Part shown: piece by piece, positions 8,352 to 15,253 of the stretch | Layout: every line of letters starts with the position of its first letter | Numbering within the stretch: the first letter of the stretch is position 1 | IMG/VR virus record: IMGVR_UViG_3300045972_000088 | Location: 1-26,250 of that record | DNA length: 26,250 nucleotides | Origin: a virus | Strand: one strand, 5' to 3' | Notes under the pieces: generated by a model | Seen by the model: the letters and a program-made list of their open reading frames with translations, nothing else | The model's database searches: none | Told to the model about the DNA's origin: nothing | Made by a program: the position numbers and the translations under genes

Positions 8352-9324
8352 GCAAAAACCATTCACGAGCTGCGGTAGCGATATAACTGGTTACTTCCTT
8401 AGTAGTAAACCCGTTGGCTTCGATAGTATCGGCTTCTTCCTTTAGAATGTCGCCCATGATCCACTTGATAAAGGCACCCGTATTAACAGCATCACGACTA
8501 GGAGTATGTTCTAGACCCTGAGTAAGACGAGCTTCCGTAACTACAGAAGCTACAAACTCACGGATAGATGTAACACGTTCTACATCTACCGCAGCCATTA
8601 CCTTAACCTTAGAAGCAGAATGCTTTTCACCCTTAACCTTGAAGCGCAGAGTAGAAGCCTTGTAATTGCAAGACCACACAATACCTTCACCGATTAGAGT
8701 ACCTTCAAAATCCGGACCAACAAGTTGACGAGCAACAGGACATTCGGCTTCAACTTGCGCAGTTAGTGCTGCAAGCACAGGTTGCGCAAGCTCGGGACGA
8801 TTGAAATCGATTTCGATACTGAACTTAGGGAAATCGTAGATAGTAGCAAGAATATCTACACACGCCTTCTGAACTTCATCTTCAGTTAGGAATAGTTCTT
8901 GTTCGGCATTTTCAGAGATACGGATACCGAAAACAATGAATTGCTTAGGTACTTGGTTAAGGCCTACACCCTTTTGGATACTACCACCACACCACTCACC
9001 AAAGATTTGGATGTTTTCATTAAGCTTAACATTATTCTTCATCAGCAGCCTATGAAAGATTTGCCGAAATAGGGATTCGTTAGCAAAACTCCAAGCACTA
9101 CTCCCTGCATTATCATCATCAGAGGTAGTAATATGTTCACGGGATTGCGTAAACATTTCACCATCAGGACTAAGACAAACAGCATGATTAGTACCGTGTA
9201 GCTTTACAGTACCTGTAAAGGTAAGCGTAGGCAGCGGTTCGTGATGATACTTGGTATTATCTTGCACATGCTTGATAATGTTGCGAAATTGTCCAATCGA
9301 AGGGAATGCGATGTGATTTGTCAT
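8344..9324 (-). CDS. RNA ligase, Rnl2-like nucleotidyltransferase
   Basis: An ATP-dependent RNA ligase of 326 residues. Motif I is KLHGTN with nucleophile K41, motif III is IFGEWCGG (107-114), motif IV is GEGIVW (212-217) and motif V is RFKVKG (227-232). Rnl2-type enzymes repair nicked RNA. With about 20 phage tRNAs nearby, repair of tRNAs cut by host defence nucleases is a reasonable inference. SD AGGA lies 8 nt before the ATG, and a promoter with TATAAT is just upstream. Confidence 0.9.
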   Translation of the reverse strand: MTNHIAFPSIGQFRNIIKHVQDNTKYHHEPLPTLTFTGTVKLHGTNHAVCLSPDGEMFTQSREHITTSDDDNAGSSAWSFANESLFRQIFHRLLMKNNVKLNENIQIFGEWCGGSIQKGVGLNQVPKQFIVFGIRISENAEQELFLTEDEVQKACVDILATIYDFPKFSIEIDFNRPELAQPVLAALTAQVEAECPVARQLVGPDFEGTLIGEGIVWSCNYKASTLRFKVKGEKHSASKVKVMAAVDVERVTSIREFVASVVTEARLTQGLEHTPSRDAVNTGAFIKWIMGDILKEEADTIEANGFTTKEVTSYIATAAREWFLHV

Positions 9325-9349
9325 TTGTGTTTCCTACTGTCTAGCCACT

Positions 9350-9378
9350 ATTATAAGGCTTTATGATTCCTTCTTCAA
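9350..9378 (-). promoter_or_regulatory. Sigma70-type promoter for RNA ligase and ligase part A
   Basis: TTGAAG (9373-9378), 17-bp spacer, TATAAT (9350-9355) on the minus strand. The -35 lies inside the last codons of the upstream gene. Confidence 0.75.
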
Positions 9379-9657
9379 GTCAGCAATTTTGTCGCTGAAA
9401 TGTTTGGTAATAGAATCGATCGACTCTTCCACGCTACATATTTCGATAAGTCCGTCCAATAGAGCAAATATGTTGGAAATGCTTGCTGCCATGCTAATAC
9501 CTTCTTTGGAGGGTACATAGCCTTCATCATAAGATAAAAAGTATTTTCTAATGTGAACATATTGGACTTCCCTAAATGTGTTAACTACCAAACGTAACTG
9601 ATAGCCTTTATCTAAATTCTCATAGATAATTTTTTCGTATTCGACTTCGCTTTCCAT
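9361..9657 (-). CDS. Hypothetical protein (98 aa)
   Basis: No recognised family. It has a beta-strand-like N-terminal half (residues 5-45) and a helical C-terminal half. Its ATG overlaps the preceding stop as TAATG, which supports this start. Its 3' end contains the -35 box of the RNA ligase promoter. Confidence 0.7.
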   Translation of the reverse strand: MESEVEYEKIIYENLDKGYQLRLVVNTFREVQYVHIRKYFLSYDEGYVPSKEGISMAASISNIFALLDGLIEICSVEESIDSITKHFSDKIADLKKES

Positions 9658-9836
9658 TAAGCACGGGCTTCTTCAATAGGACGCCGAGATAGATCAGGTA
9701 GAATCCACTCACCATTAAGAGTATCTACAACGAACATATCTTCGCTACAAGCACAGTCTTCGGCTACGCTAAGACTGTTAGTACCTAGTATTTCGCCCAT
9801 ATACAAATCAGTAATATAAAAAAGAAATTTAGGCAT
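9657..9836 (-). CDS. Hypothetical protein (59 aa)
   Basis: No recognised family. ATG at 9836 (MPKFLFYITDLYMG) lies 5 nt after the upstream stop; a GTG at 9863 would extend it by 9 residues. It contains a CACSED segment and an EWILPD strand. Start assignment is uncertain because no strong SD is visible for either choice. Confidence 0.6.
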   Translation of the reverse strand: MPKFLFYITDLYMGEILGTNSLSVAEDCACSEDMFVVDTLNGEWILPDLSRRPIEEARA

Positions 9837-9841
9837 AATAT

Positions 9842-10069
9842 TTACTGAGTTAAAGGTTGCCACAACTTACCAGATCTACCGCAAGCAGCAAACCAAGAAG
9901 TACGCTCACGTTCTGCTCGGCATTCACTACCATTAATTTTAGAACTAGATAGTGCCCAAGAATCTTTAGCATTTACAAGTGGATGTGTACAGCGTAGGAT
10001 CCAAGAAGATGTAACTTCAGGTACACTAAAATTACACCCCACACATAGGGCTGGAAATGGTTTAGTCAT
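9842..10069 (-). CDS. Cys-rich small protein, probable zinc-binding (75 aa)
   Basis: Pattern CVGC (9-12), RCTHP (27-31), SECRAERE (48-55) and AACGRSGKLWQP (61-72). The Cys spacing and the C-terminal ACG-x-GK-x-W form recur in many small phage proteins of unknown role. It resembles in style the Cys-rich protein at 11632-11838. Metal binding is inferred from the Cys pattern. Confidence 0.75.
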   Translation of the reverse strand: MTKPFPALCVGCNFSVPEVTSSWILRCTHPLVNAKDSWALSSSKINGSECRAERERTSWFAACGRSGKLWQPLTQ

Positions 10070-10089
10070 ATAATTTTAGAGGTTTGGCG

Positions 10090-10111
10090 CAGAGGAGAAA
10101 TTTCTCCTCTG
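10090..10111. repeat. 22-bp perfect palindrome
   Basis: CAGAGGAGAAA followed directly by its reverse complement. It lies between the SPFH gene stop and the next gene start. On the minus strand it could fold as a 9-bp hairpin, but no U-run follows, so a plain terminator is unlikely. An operator or RNA-processing hairpin is possible. Confidence 0.6.
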
Positions 10112-10118
10112 GCTTTCC

Positions 10119-11009
10119 TTACTTGGTTAGTTGTTGAACTTGCACAGGAGCTGAACCATAGAACTGGTTTGCTACGCGAGCACCATTCCACTTGTTAGCT
10201 TCCACTAGAGAAACTTCGATACGCTTAAGTTCTAGCACATCCTTATTTTGAGCAACAGCAGTATTAAGCAAACGTAGAGATTCAGCTTCTGCTTTAGCAT
10301 TTGCAAGCTTAGCATATGCTTCACCATCCGCAGATAGCTTTAGAGCATGCGCTTCAGCTTCCGCTACAGCAACCTTTTGCTTCTGTTCTGCTTCTACAGT
10401 CTTAAGTTTCTGCTCTGCGGCAAGAGCTGCTTGTTGCTGGGTAACTTTATCGTTAATTGCCTTCATGTAGCTTTCGCTAAAGGCAAAGTCGGTCATATCA
10501 ACGTTAAGGACGGTAGCACCATACAGTTTAAGTTTAGCACCTAGGGCGTTATTAATCGCGATAGCGACTTCCGCGCGCTTCTGGATTAGTTCTGTAGCAG
10601 TGAATTTAGCAGTGACTGCCTTGAAAATATCAGCAGTAGCAGTAGCTACTTGAGGCTCTAGATCACCATCTTTGCTATAGTTCTCGAAGACGCTAGCAAT
10701 CTGATCGCCTTGTACCTGGTAGCGCACTGTCATAGATACATTAACAGGTTGCGTATCGCTAGTAGCGCCTTGTGAGTTCCTAACCGATGCAGCTTCTGCA
10801 CGCACGTTAAAAACATTAACCTTTTGCCAAGGCGGAAGAATCACAAGACCTTCTTTTTCGATACCAACGATTTTACCGAACTGAGTAATAACTGCACGGT
10901 GACCTGTAGGAACAGAGTTAAATGGCCACAATGTGGTAACACCAATAGCAATAGCAAAAGCAATTGCAGTGGCCTTAAGATTTAAAGTAAAAGGGAAACG
11001 CTTAATCAC
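10119..11009 (-). CDS. SPFH/prohibitin (Band 7) family membrane protein
   Basis: A 296-residue protein with one N-terminal membrane segment (about residues 12-32) and an SPFH domain (about 35-200: VPTGHRAVITQFGKI, MTVRYQVQG, VLNVDMTDF). A long Ala/Glu/Lys coiled coil (about 195-255) and a short tail follow. SPFH proteins form large membrane rings and scaffold or restrain proteases such as FtsH. A phage copy could protect phage proteins from host membrane proteases or organise the envelope; this is inference. It overlaps the upstream HTH gene by 4 nt. Confidence 0.88.
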   Translation of the reverse strand: MIKRFPFTLNLKATAIAFAIAIGVTTLWPFNSVPTGHRAVITQFGKIVGIEKEGLVILPPWQKVNVFNVRAEAASVRNSQGATSDTQPVNVSMTVRYQVQGDQIASVFENYSKDGDLEPQVATATADIFKAVTAKFTATELIQKRAEVAIAINNALGAKLKLYGATVLNVDMTDFAFSESYMKAINDKVTQQQAALAAEQKLKTVEAEQKQKVAVAEAEAHALKLSADGEAYAKLANAKAEAESLRLLNTAVAQNKDVLELKRIEVSLVEANKWNGARVANQFYGSAPVQVQQLTK

Positions 11010-11629
11010 AGTTTAACTCCGAGTTGAATTAGATGTTCTAGAGACGCCAGTTCTGAGGCTGGCTGATAACAAAATTGTTGCCACTTATCCGCTAGTAGCC
11101 AAAGCTTATAAACCCACTCACCACTAGAATGTTTCTGTTCTGACTCTACTTTAGCTGTAGAGTCATATCGTGCAGAGTAGACTATTTCACCCACATTGAA
11201 CTTATCCCGCATTGCACCTTCTGGAATAAGTTCAGGCTTGAAGTAATCATGAGCTCGGGCGCGTATAGGAACGTCATTACTATCAAGGATATTTCTAACG
11301 AAAGTAGAACTACGATACAAAGAAGTGGCAATAGTATCAATTGCCACGCCTTCCAGGTACTCACTGATCGAGAATCTAATTTCGTCAGCAGTAGCAGGTT
11401 TACCTCGTAGAGCAGCTCGTCTAGTTGCCTCACGAATCTTTTTATCTTTATATGCATCGAGTAGTTTACCTAAACGTGTAGTATTATAGGCAATACGAAG
11501 AATACTACACGCTTCCTTTTTTGTAATTGCTTTAATACCTTCTTCTGGTTCTAGCAGTTTAATGACTCGATCCAAAGTAGCTGAATCGAGATTTTCTTCT
11601 TCTGCATTCTTAGGTTTACGAGTTGCCAT
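11006..11629 (-). CDS. Helix-turn-helix protein (207 aa)
   Basis: No named family. Two HTH-like stretches are visible: one near residues 35-60 (ITKKEACSILRIAYNTTRLGK) and one near 88-120 (GVAIDTIATSLYRSSTFVRNI). A C-terminal strand-rich domain (about 135-207, VGEIVYSARYDSTAKV then WVYKLWLLADKW) follows. A DNA-binding regulator is the natural reading. ATG at 11629 lies 2 nt after the upstream stop; a TTG at 11650 would add 7 residues. Confidence 0.7.
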   Translation of the reverse strand: MATRKPKNAEEENLDSATLDRVIKLLEPEEGIKAITKKEACSILRIAYNTTRLGKLLDAYKDKKIREATRRAALRGKPATADEIRFSISEYLEGVAIDTIATSLYRSSTFVRNILDSNDVPIRARAHDYFKPELIPEGAMRDKFNVGEIVYSARYDSTAKVESEQKHSSGEWVYKLWLLADKWQQFCYQPASELASLEHLIQLGVKL

Positions 11630-11631
11630 AT

Positions 11632-11838
11632 TTACTTTACCATTCCACAAGAACCTAGAGTAGGTTCAGTTGTTGCATTACTTAGTTGTTGCCAAACCCA
11701 AGCCATACAATTGCTACCAATACAACGCCCACCACTGTCAGTTATATTTAAAGGGCATACATATTTATAAGAATTTGTATTAAGAATACTAATACGCTTA
11801 TGTTCTATTTTGACAAGATAACTAGGATCAGTACGCAT
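11632..11838 (-). CDS. Cys-rich small protein (68 aa)
   Basis: Contains YVCPL, GRCIGSNCMAWVW and a terminal GSCG, a Cys pattern (C-x-n-C-x4-C...C) seen in small phage proteins of unknown role. Zinc or Fe-S binding is possible. ATG at 11838 is chosen because it lies 1 nt after the stop of the MazG-like gene. Confidence 0.7.
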   Translation of the reverse strand: MRTDPSYLVKIEHKRISILNTNSYKYVCPLNITDSGGRCIGSNCMAWVWQQLSNATTEPTLGSCGMVK

Positions 11839-11839
11839 A

Positions 11840-12157
11840 TTACACCAAATCAGGATATTTAGATTTCCACTTTGAAACTTTAATACGCAATTGTTCATTT
11901 AGAACATCTGCAATATCTTGGTCAGAGTAGAGAGGATTGCTGCGAGAATATACATCAAGCAAGCAGATAATACAATCAGCTAGTTCGCCTGCATAAGGTT
12001 CTTTAAGTTCCTTATTGATATACCCTAAAGAAACTAGAGTAGCTTCTGCGAACTCGCCTACTTCTTCAGTAAGTTTACCCATTGAGGCCAGAATTGGGTA
12101 ACGTTTATCACTAATCTTGCTAGAGAAAGCTAGAACTTCTGAAATATCAATTTGCAT
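11840..12157 (-). CDS. MazG-like nucleotide pyrophosphohydrolase
   Basis: A 105-residue all-alpha protein with LTEEVGEFAEA (29-39) and ELADCIICLLD (58-68), the EExxE...ExxD metal-binding motif of MazG/dUTPase-2-type NTP pyrophosphohydrolases. Phage MazG proteins hydrolyse NTPs or alarmones and may shift host nucleotide pools. It is encoded alone rather than as a tandem MazG, typical of phage forms. Confidence 0.85.
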   Translation of the reverse strand: MQIDISEVLAFSSKISDKRYPILASMGKLTEEVGEFAEATLVSLGYINKELKEPYAGELADCIICLLDVYSRSNPLYSDQDIADVLNEQLRIKVSKWKSKYPDLV

Positions 12158-12171
12158 AGTATAAATAAGTA

Positions 12172-12190
12172 TAGCGGCACTAGGCCGCTA
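12172..12190 (-). terminator. Short hairpin, possible terminator
   Basis: Perfect 7-bp stem (12172-12178 with 12184-12190), loop of 5. The downstream sequence on the minus strand is AT-rich but lacks a clear T-run, so it is a weak terminator or an RNA-stability hairpin after the 33-aa ORF. Confidence 0.4.
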
Positions 12191-12194
12191 TTAA

Positions 12195-12296
12195 TTAATC
12201 TAGATAAACTAGAGTTGGGCTGCCCCAGATAGTGGCGTACGTAGTAAACAGAGGGACAAATGGAAACTCCATATTAGTCCAACGTACTTCAAGCAT
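12195..12296 (-). CDS. Possible small gene (33 aa)
   Basis: ORF of 33 codons whose ATG overlaps the stop of the SANT-like gene (ATGCTTGA). The product is aromatic and neutral (LEVRWTNMEFPFVPLF at the N-terminus). It is followed at once by a 7-bp hairpin. The coupling arrangement supports translation, but no homology is recognised. Confidence 0.4.
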   Translation of the reverse strand: MLEVRWTNMEFPFVPLFTTYATIWGSPTLVYLD

Positions 12297-12648
12297 TGAT
12301 AACGCTCAGTAGATAGATAGCAGCCTTGCCAGTCAGCTTATCCAGAACATCGTCATCAACAGCCGCACCCTTAGCAGTAATCGCAGCCTTAAGAGCATTG
12401 ATACTGGTTTCCTTGCTAACACGTCCACCACCAGTGACCTTCTTTTCGCCATCCTTACTAGCAGGAGCAGCAGTAGCATCCTTTTTAACGTAAACGCCTG
12501 CTTGCACTAGAACCATACGAACACCGTTAGAGGTCTGTTCAAGTTCTTCTGCAATATCCTTGATAATTTCAGTCGAAGTTTCGGGGGTAGGCTTTGCAGC
12601 TTCGTATGATGCAATTGCTTGCTTCTTTTGGTCTTCAGTCCATGCCAT
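12289..12648 (-). CDS. Single-repeat Myb/SANT-like protein (119 aa)
   Basis: The N-terminal 55 residues (AWTEDQKKQAIASYE, then IIKDIAEEL and GVRMVLVQAGVYVKK) match the repeat unit of the protein at 4244-4999: Trp-Thr start, second helix and third recognition-like helix. An Ala/Lys linker (56-78) and a short C-terminal helical domain (80-119) follow. Probably a DNA-binding protein. It is the last recognisable domain protein of the transcript starting at the promoter near 12932-12960. Confidence 0.7.
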   Translation of the reverse strand: MAWTEDQKKQAIASYEAAKPTPETSTEIIKDIAEELEQTSNGVRMVLVQAGVYVKKDATAAPASKDGEKKVTGGGRVSKETSINALKAAITAKGAAVDDDVLDKLTGKAAIYLLSVINA

Positions 12649-12660
12649 TATATATTTTCC

Positions 12661-12924
12661 TTAATGCAGTTTAGAGGTATCAAATTTAGGATTGCCTGAA
12701 TGTATCAGGCTTTCATCTAGCAACTTATCATACATTGCTTCATACGACGCAGCTATGTAATATAGCATAGCTGTGGGGATAATAGACATTGGCAAATCCT
12801 CGAGTTCTGTATTCTCGTCGCATTTACCTTCGATCTTAGTCATAAGCTCGGTTACATGCTCTAGACTTGTATAAATCGTCTTACTGTCCCATAGCCTGAA
12901 CTTGCGTTTGTTCTTTGAGTTCAT
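12661..12924 (-). CDS. Hypothetical protein (87 aa)
   Basis: No recognised family. It has a basic N-terminus (SKNKRKFRLWD), then mainly helices. It is the first gene after a clear promoter and is 12 nt upstream of the single-repeat SANT-like gene. Confidence 0.65.
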   Translation of the reverse strand: MNSKNKRKFRLWDSKTIYTSLEHVTELMTKIEGKCDENTELEDLPMSIIPTAMLYYIAASYEAMYDKLLDESLIHSGNPKFDTSKLH

Positions 12925-12931
12925 AGAGTCT

Positions 12932-12960
12932 ATTATGCCTTAAATTAAGATCAAGTTCAA
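12932..12960 (-). promoter_or_regulatory. Sigma70-type promoter
   Basis: TTGAAC (12955-12960), 17-bp spacer, CATAAT (12932-12937) on the minus strand. It lies immediately downstream of tRNA-Thr and drives the gene at 12661-12924 and those after it. Confidence 0.7.
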
Positions 12961-12970
12961 GTGAGAAATT

Positions 12971-13046
12971 TGGTGCCCCTTAAAGGTCTCGAACCCTTAC
13001 TCCCTGAGTACAAAACAGGATAGCTACCAATTACTACTAAAGGGGC
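12971..13046 (-). tRNA. tRNA-Thr(UGU)
   Basis: Acceptor GCCCCTT/AAGGGGC, T arm AAGGG-TTCGAGA-CCTTT, encoded CCA. The anticodon loop TTTGTAC gives UGU with A37; the 31-39 pair is a T-T mismatch. Confidence 0.9.
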
Positions 13047-13502
13047 AAATTGAAAAGATTACAGACATAGTACCGGCCAGTACTACTAGTCCCGCGGAAA
13101 GTAAATAAGAGGCTGCGCATCGTACGCTCTAGAGCAAGTGCGGCTTCCCTTAACCTTAAAATACTCCGCATATATCGGTTTACTTAGGTGGAGCTGTAAT
13201 CTTTAGTTAAAGTACCTTAGGTTAGCCGGTTTAAGTATTATCTTAAACTTTAATACCTTAACGGTTGATACTTTAACTAAAGAGGGATAGAACTAGGATC
13301 TACTATATTGTTTTTATGTGATTAACATAAAGGGTATAGCAATTAAAGATTACAAAGCACGGCAGATTATCAATTCTGCTGCTCAACCTAGGCTTCAGGT
13401 AACCGGAACCTCGCTTACATCTATCCTTTAGAAAAACGATAGCCCAACCATACAAGGATGATTTCATAGGCTAGGCCCTTATTAAAACTATCGTTTTTCT
13501 AA
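13047..13502. other. Gene-free structured region
   Basis: About 450 nt without a convincing gene. It holds perfect inverted repeats at 13201-13214/13269-13282 (14 bp) and 13427-13442/13488-13503 (16 bp). Smaller hairpins lie at 13229-13248 (7-bp stem, 6-nt loop) and 13362-13379 (5 bp). No T-loop or CCA is visible, so it is not a tRNA. It may encode a structured RNA or serve as a cis-acting site. A weak 54-codon ORF (13303-13467, minus) was not accepted. Confidence 0.6.
13201..13282. repeat. 14-bp perfect inverted repeat enclosing a 7-bp hairpin
   Basis: CTTTAGTTAAAGTA at 13201-13214 pairs with 13269-13282. Nested inside is GTTTAAG-(6 nt)-CTTAAAC. The layout suggests a long multi-branched stem in RNA on either strand. 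Confidence 0.75.
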
Positions 13503-13503
13503 A
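13427..13503. repeat. 16-bp perfect inverted repeat
   Basis: TTTAGAAAAACGATAG at 13427-13442 pairs with 13488-13503 around a 45-nt loop. It directly follows the terminator hairpin in the transcription direction. It has the same scale and style as the terminal stem of the Y-RNA-like element at 22287-22377, but lacks the GTTACTTC motif. Confidence 0.75.
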
Positions 13504-13525
13504 AGGCAGGTATAAGGAACCTGCC
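13501..13525 (-). terminator. Rho-independent terminator
   Basis: GGCAGGT-(7 nt)-ACCTGCC followed on the minus strand by TTTT. It ends the transcript that carries the 62-aa gene at 13549-13737. Confidence 0.75.
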
Positions 13526-13548
13526 AAAACCTTAAAAAGGCTGATTAG

Positions 13549-13737
13549 CTATACATTAGCTATACCATCGTATTCAGCTTTACTAAAATACCACTTAGGC
13601 CTGGGTAGGTTCTCTTTATTGAACTTAACTATAAAAGCCACAACTTCCTCATAAGAGTCAAAAAGATACGCGCCAGTAACCGTAGGCACATAACCGTACT
13701 GAATATCTAAGGTTATTACTTTATGCTTTGAAGTCAT
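13549..13737 (-). CDS. Hypothetical protein (62 aa)
   Basis: No recognised domain. It is compact and strand-rich (KVITLDIQYGYVPTVTGAYL), then a helix (EEVVAFIVKFNKE). It sits between its own promoter and a terminator, so it looks like a one-gene transcript. Confidence 0.65.
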   Translation of the reverse strand: MTSKHKVITLDIQYGYVPTVTGAYLFDSYEEVVAFIVKFNKENLPRPKWYFSKAEYDGIANV

Positions 13738-13763
13738 TTAGATTGCTTTCTGAGTAAGTATAT

Positions 13764-13793
13764 ATTATAAAAACAAAATACCTACTCGGTCAA
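13764..13793 (-). promoter_or_regulatory. Sigma70-type promoter
   Basis: TTGACC (13788-13793), 18-bp spacer, TATAAT (13764-13769) on the minus strand, 27 nt before the gene at 13549-13737. Confidence 0.7.
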
Positions 13794-13804
13794 CTCAATA
13801 ATTT

Positions 13805-14059
13805 TTAACCTTCTCTAAAGGAATGCTCTAGATGCTTGCGAAACTGTTCACATGCATAAGGGTTAATACATACAAAAAAGGATTGAGGAGCCTTAAGCAT
13901 TGATAACATAAAAAGGGCAAAATAAGTAATTTTACGATACTCATTAACCTGTAGGTTTTCCCCTTCTATTGCTTGCATAACTGGAATGAATACTTCAATA
14001 AACATCATAATAGCGGTTGCAATAGCAAAAGTAGCGTAAAGGATAACTAAATCATACAT
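13805..14059 (-). CDS. Small membrane protein, holin-like size (84 aa)
   Basis: ATG at 14059 with SD AGGG 7 nt upstream; an upstream GTG (14074) is less likely. Residues 3-28 are strongly hydrophobic (LVILYATFAIATAIMMFIE...). A second hydrophobic stretch lies near 46-66 (ITYFALFMLSMLKAPQSFF), and the C-terminus is basic. Two-segment membrane proteins of this length include phage holins, but no sequence match is recognised and the spanins are 5 kb away. The role is unassigned. Confidence 0.7.
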   Translation of the reverse strand: MYDLVILYATFAIATAIMMFIEVFIPVMQAIEGENLQVNEYRKITYFALFMLSMLKAPQSFFVCINPYACEQFRKHLEHSFREG

Positions 14060-14180
14060 AGTTAACCCTAGCACCTAGGCTAAACATAGGATCGTAGCGC
14101 ATCTTTACCATATCAATTTGACTACGCTTATACAAAACCCGACGCATTGTCCAGGCCCACACTTTTTCACTTCGCTTCAT
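14052..14180 (-). CDS. Small basic protein (42 aa)
   Basis: A short ORF filling the gap between thyX and the membrane protein gene. Its ATG overlaps the thyX stop by 14 nt and its TGA overlaps the next gene's ATG by 8 nt. SD GGA is 7 nt upstream. The product is very basic (MKRSEKVWAWTMRRVLYKRS at the N-terminus), with a few Met residues. The tight overlaps on both sides support a real gene. Function unknown; nucleic-acid binding is possible. Confidence 0.6.
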   Translation of the reverse strand: MKRSEKVWAWTMRRVLYKRSQIDMVKMRYDPMFSLGARVNYV

Positions 14181-14826
14181 TTAGGATTCCAGTAATAGAG
14201 GGAAACTCAGAATTAAGAATAGACACTGCACTTTCGGCTACCTCACGGTGTTCCTTTTGTGTACCCATAGCTGTACGTTCGATGCAGTAATGCAGCCAAG
14301 AACGTAGTGTACCTGCCATATAAAGACGCGTATTAGTCAGGCCTTCGGGCAGAACTTTTCGAGCACATTCCTTAGCAATACCGTTCTTGATACCCCAATC
14401 ATAGGTTTCTTTGACTAGATCAATAATAAGGCTTTGCTTATATTCCCATTCACGTTTTAGATATGAATCCTGGGTTTCGATACTTGCTTGACGATTCTTA
14501 GCATCTTGCAAACGTGCTTCAGCTAGAGTGAATCCCATAGCGTCGATATTAGCATAACGTTGGCTAAATTCCTGGAATGAAAAACTACGGTGACGAATGA
14601 TCTGGTGAGCAATATCGCGAGTAGTTTCAATTTCTAGGGTCATGGACACCATTTCAAATGGTGACCAGTGCTTATTGCGAACTAGATATTGCAGCAGCTT
14701 TGGCGCTGATTCAGAATTCATCTGATTGCCTGGGTTGGATACACGCGCGGCGTATGCAACAAATTCCTCGGCTGAGTTAATACCCTCGACTTCTGGCACG
14801 GTTAGTGCGGCAAGGGTTACTTTCAT
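14167..14826 (-). CDS. thyX: FAD-dependent thymidylate synthase ThyX
   Basis: Makes dTMP from dUMP using FAD, NADPH and methylene-tetrahydrofolate. The signature RHRSFSFQEFSQRY (78-91) is the ThyX RHR-x7-S-type motif, and the 219-residue length is normal. Other family segments are visible: HWSPFEM (53-59) and LPEGLTNTRLYMAGTLRSWLHY in the C-terminal third. It supplies thymidine for phage DNA synthesis. It overlaps the upstream gene by 4 nt (ATGA). Confidence 0.96.
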   Translation of the reverse strand: MKVTLAALTVPEVEGINSAEEFVAYAARVSNPGNQMNSESAPKLLQYLVRNKHWSPFEMVSMTLEIETTRDIAHQIIRHRSFSFQEFSQRYANIDAMGFTLAEARLQDAKNRQASIETQDSYLKREWEYKQSLIIDLVKETYDWGIKNGIAKECARKVLPEGLTNTRLYMAGTLRSWLHYCIERTAMGTQKEHREVAESAVSILNSEFPSITGILNEAK

Positions 14827-15122
14827 GCCAGAAGATTAGCCATGTTGTTGATGATATGCAGCTGAGCAATACGTGTATCGTAAAGTGCATCTGCTTCATC
14901 TTCTGCGCTCTTAATACCAACTGCAATAGTTAGTGCACGTAGCAGGTCTTCCATATCTTCCTTATCTACAGGCATACAACGATTGGCTGTATCTATGATT
15001 TGAATACCATCTTCATTGTATTCAATCATATACAGAAACTGCATACCGTTATGTTCGAACAAGTCGCCAAGGTCTTGTGCGTTTTCATTTGCAGTAACGT
15101 GTCCGAAATAGAGATTGTGCAT
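14823..15122 (-). CDS. Hypothetical protein (99 aa)
   Basis: No recognised family. It has an acidic N-terminal half (HVTANENAQDLGDLFEHNG) and a helical C-terminal half (about 55-99). It is translationally coupled to thyX. Confidence 0.65.
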   Translation of the reverse strand: MHNLYFGHVTANENAQDLGDLFEHNGMQFLYMIEYNEDGIQIIDTANRCMPVDKEDMEDLLRALTIAVGIKSAEDEADALYDTRIAQLHIINNMANLLA

Positions 15123-15166
15123 TACTATGTATCCTAAATTGTGGCTTTTAGCCGGTTAAAAATTTG

Positions 15167-15251
15167 TGGTAGGGGGTACGAGAGTCGAACTCGTATGACC
15201 GAAGTCGAGAGGGCTTAAACCTCTTGCGGCTACCAATTTCGCCAACCCCCC
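15167..15251 (-). tRNA. tRNA-Leu(UAA)
   Basis: Acceptor GGGGGGT/ACCCCCT with a G1-U72 pair, anticodon stem AGAGG/CCTCT around TTTAAGC, class II variable arm with a TTCG tetraloop, T-loop TTCGACT, encoded CCA. Confidence 0.93.
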
Positions 15252-15253
15252 GT

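Noticed and set aside
8390-8397. Plus-strand GTTACTTC
   Set aside because: It lies inside the RNA ligase coding sequence on the opposite strand with no helix beside it; about one chance copy is expected in this window.
12971-13046. Reading the anticodon of this tRNA as GUA (Tyr)
   Set aside because: That frame gives a non-purine at position 37 and worse stem pairing, and Tyr tRNAs have a long variable arm; UGU (Thr) fits better.
13303-13467. 54-codon minus-strand ORF in the structured region (MKSSLYGWAIVFLKD...)
   Set aside because: It crosses an arm of the 16-bp inverted repeat and has no convincing protein-like pattern. The AAGGG before it is about 10 nt away, so it could be real, but the structure fits a noncoding role better.
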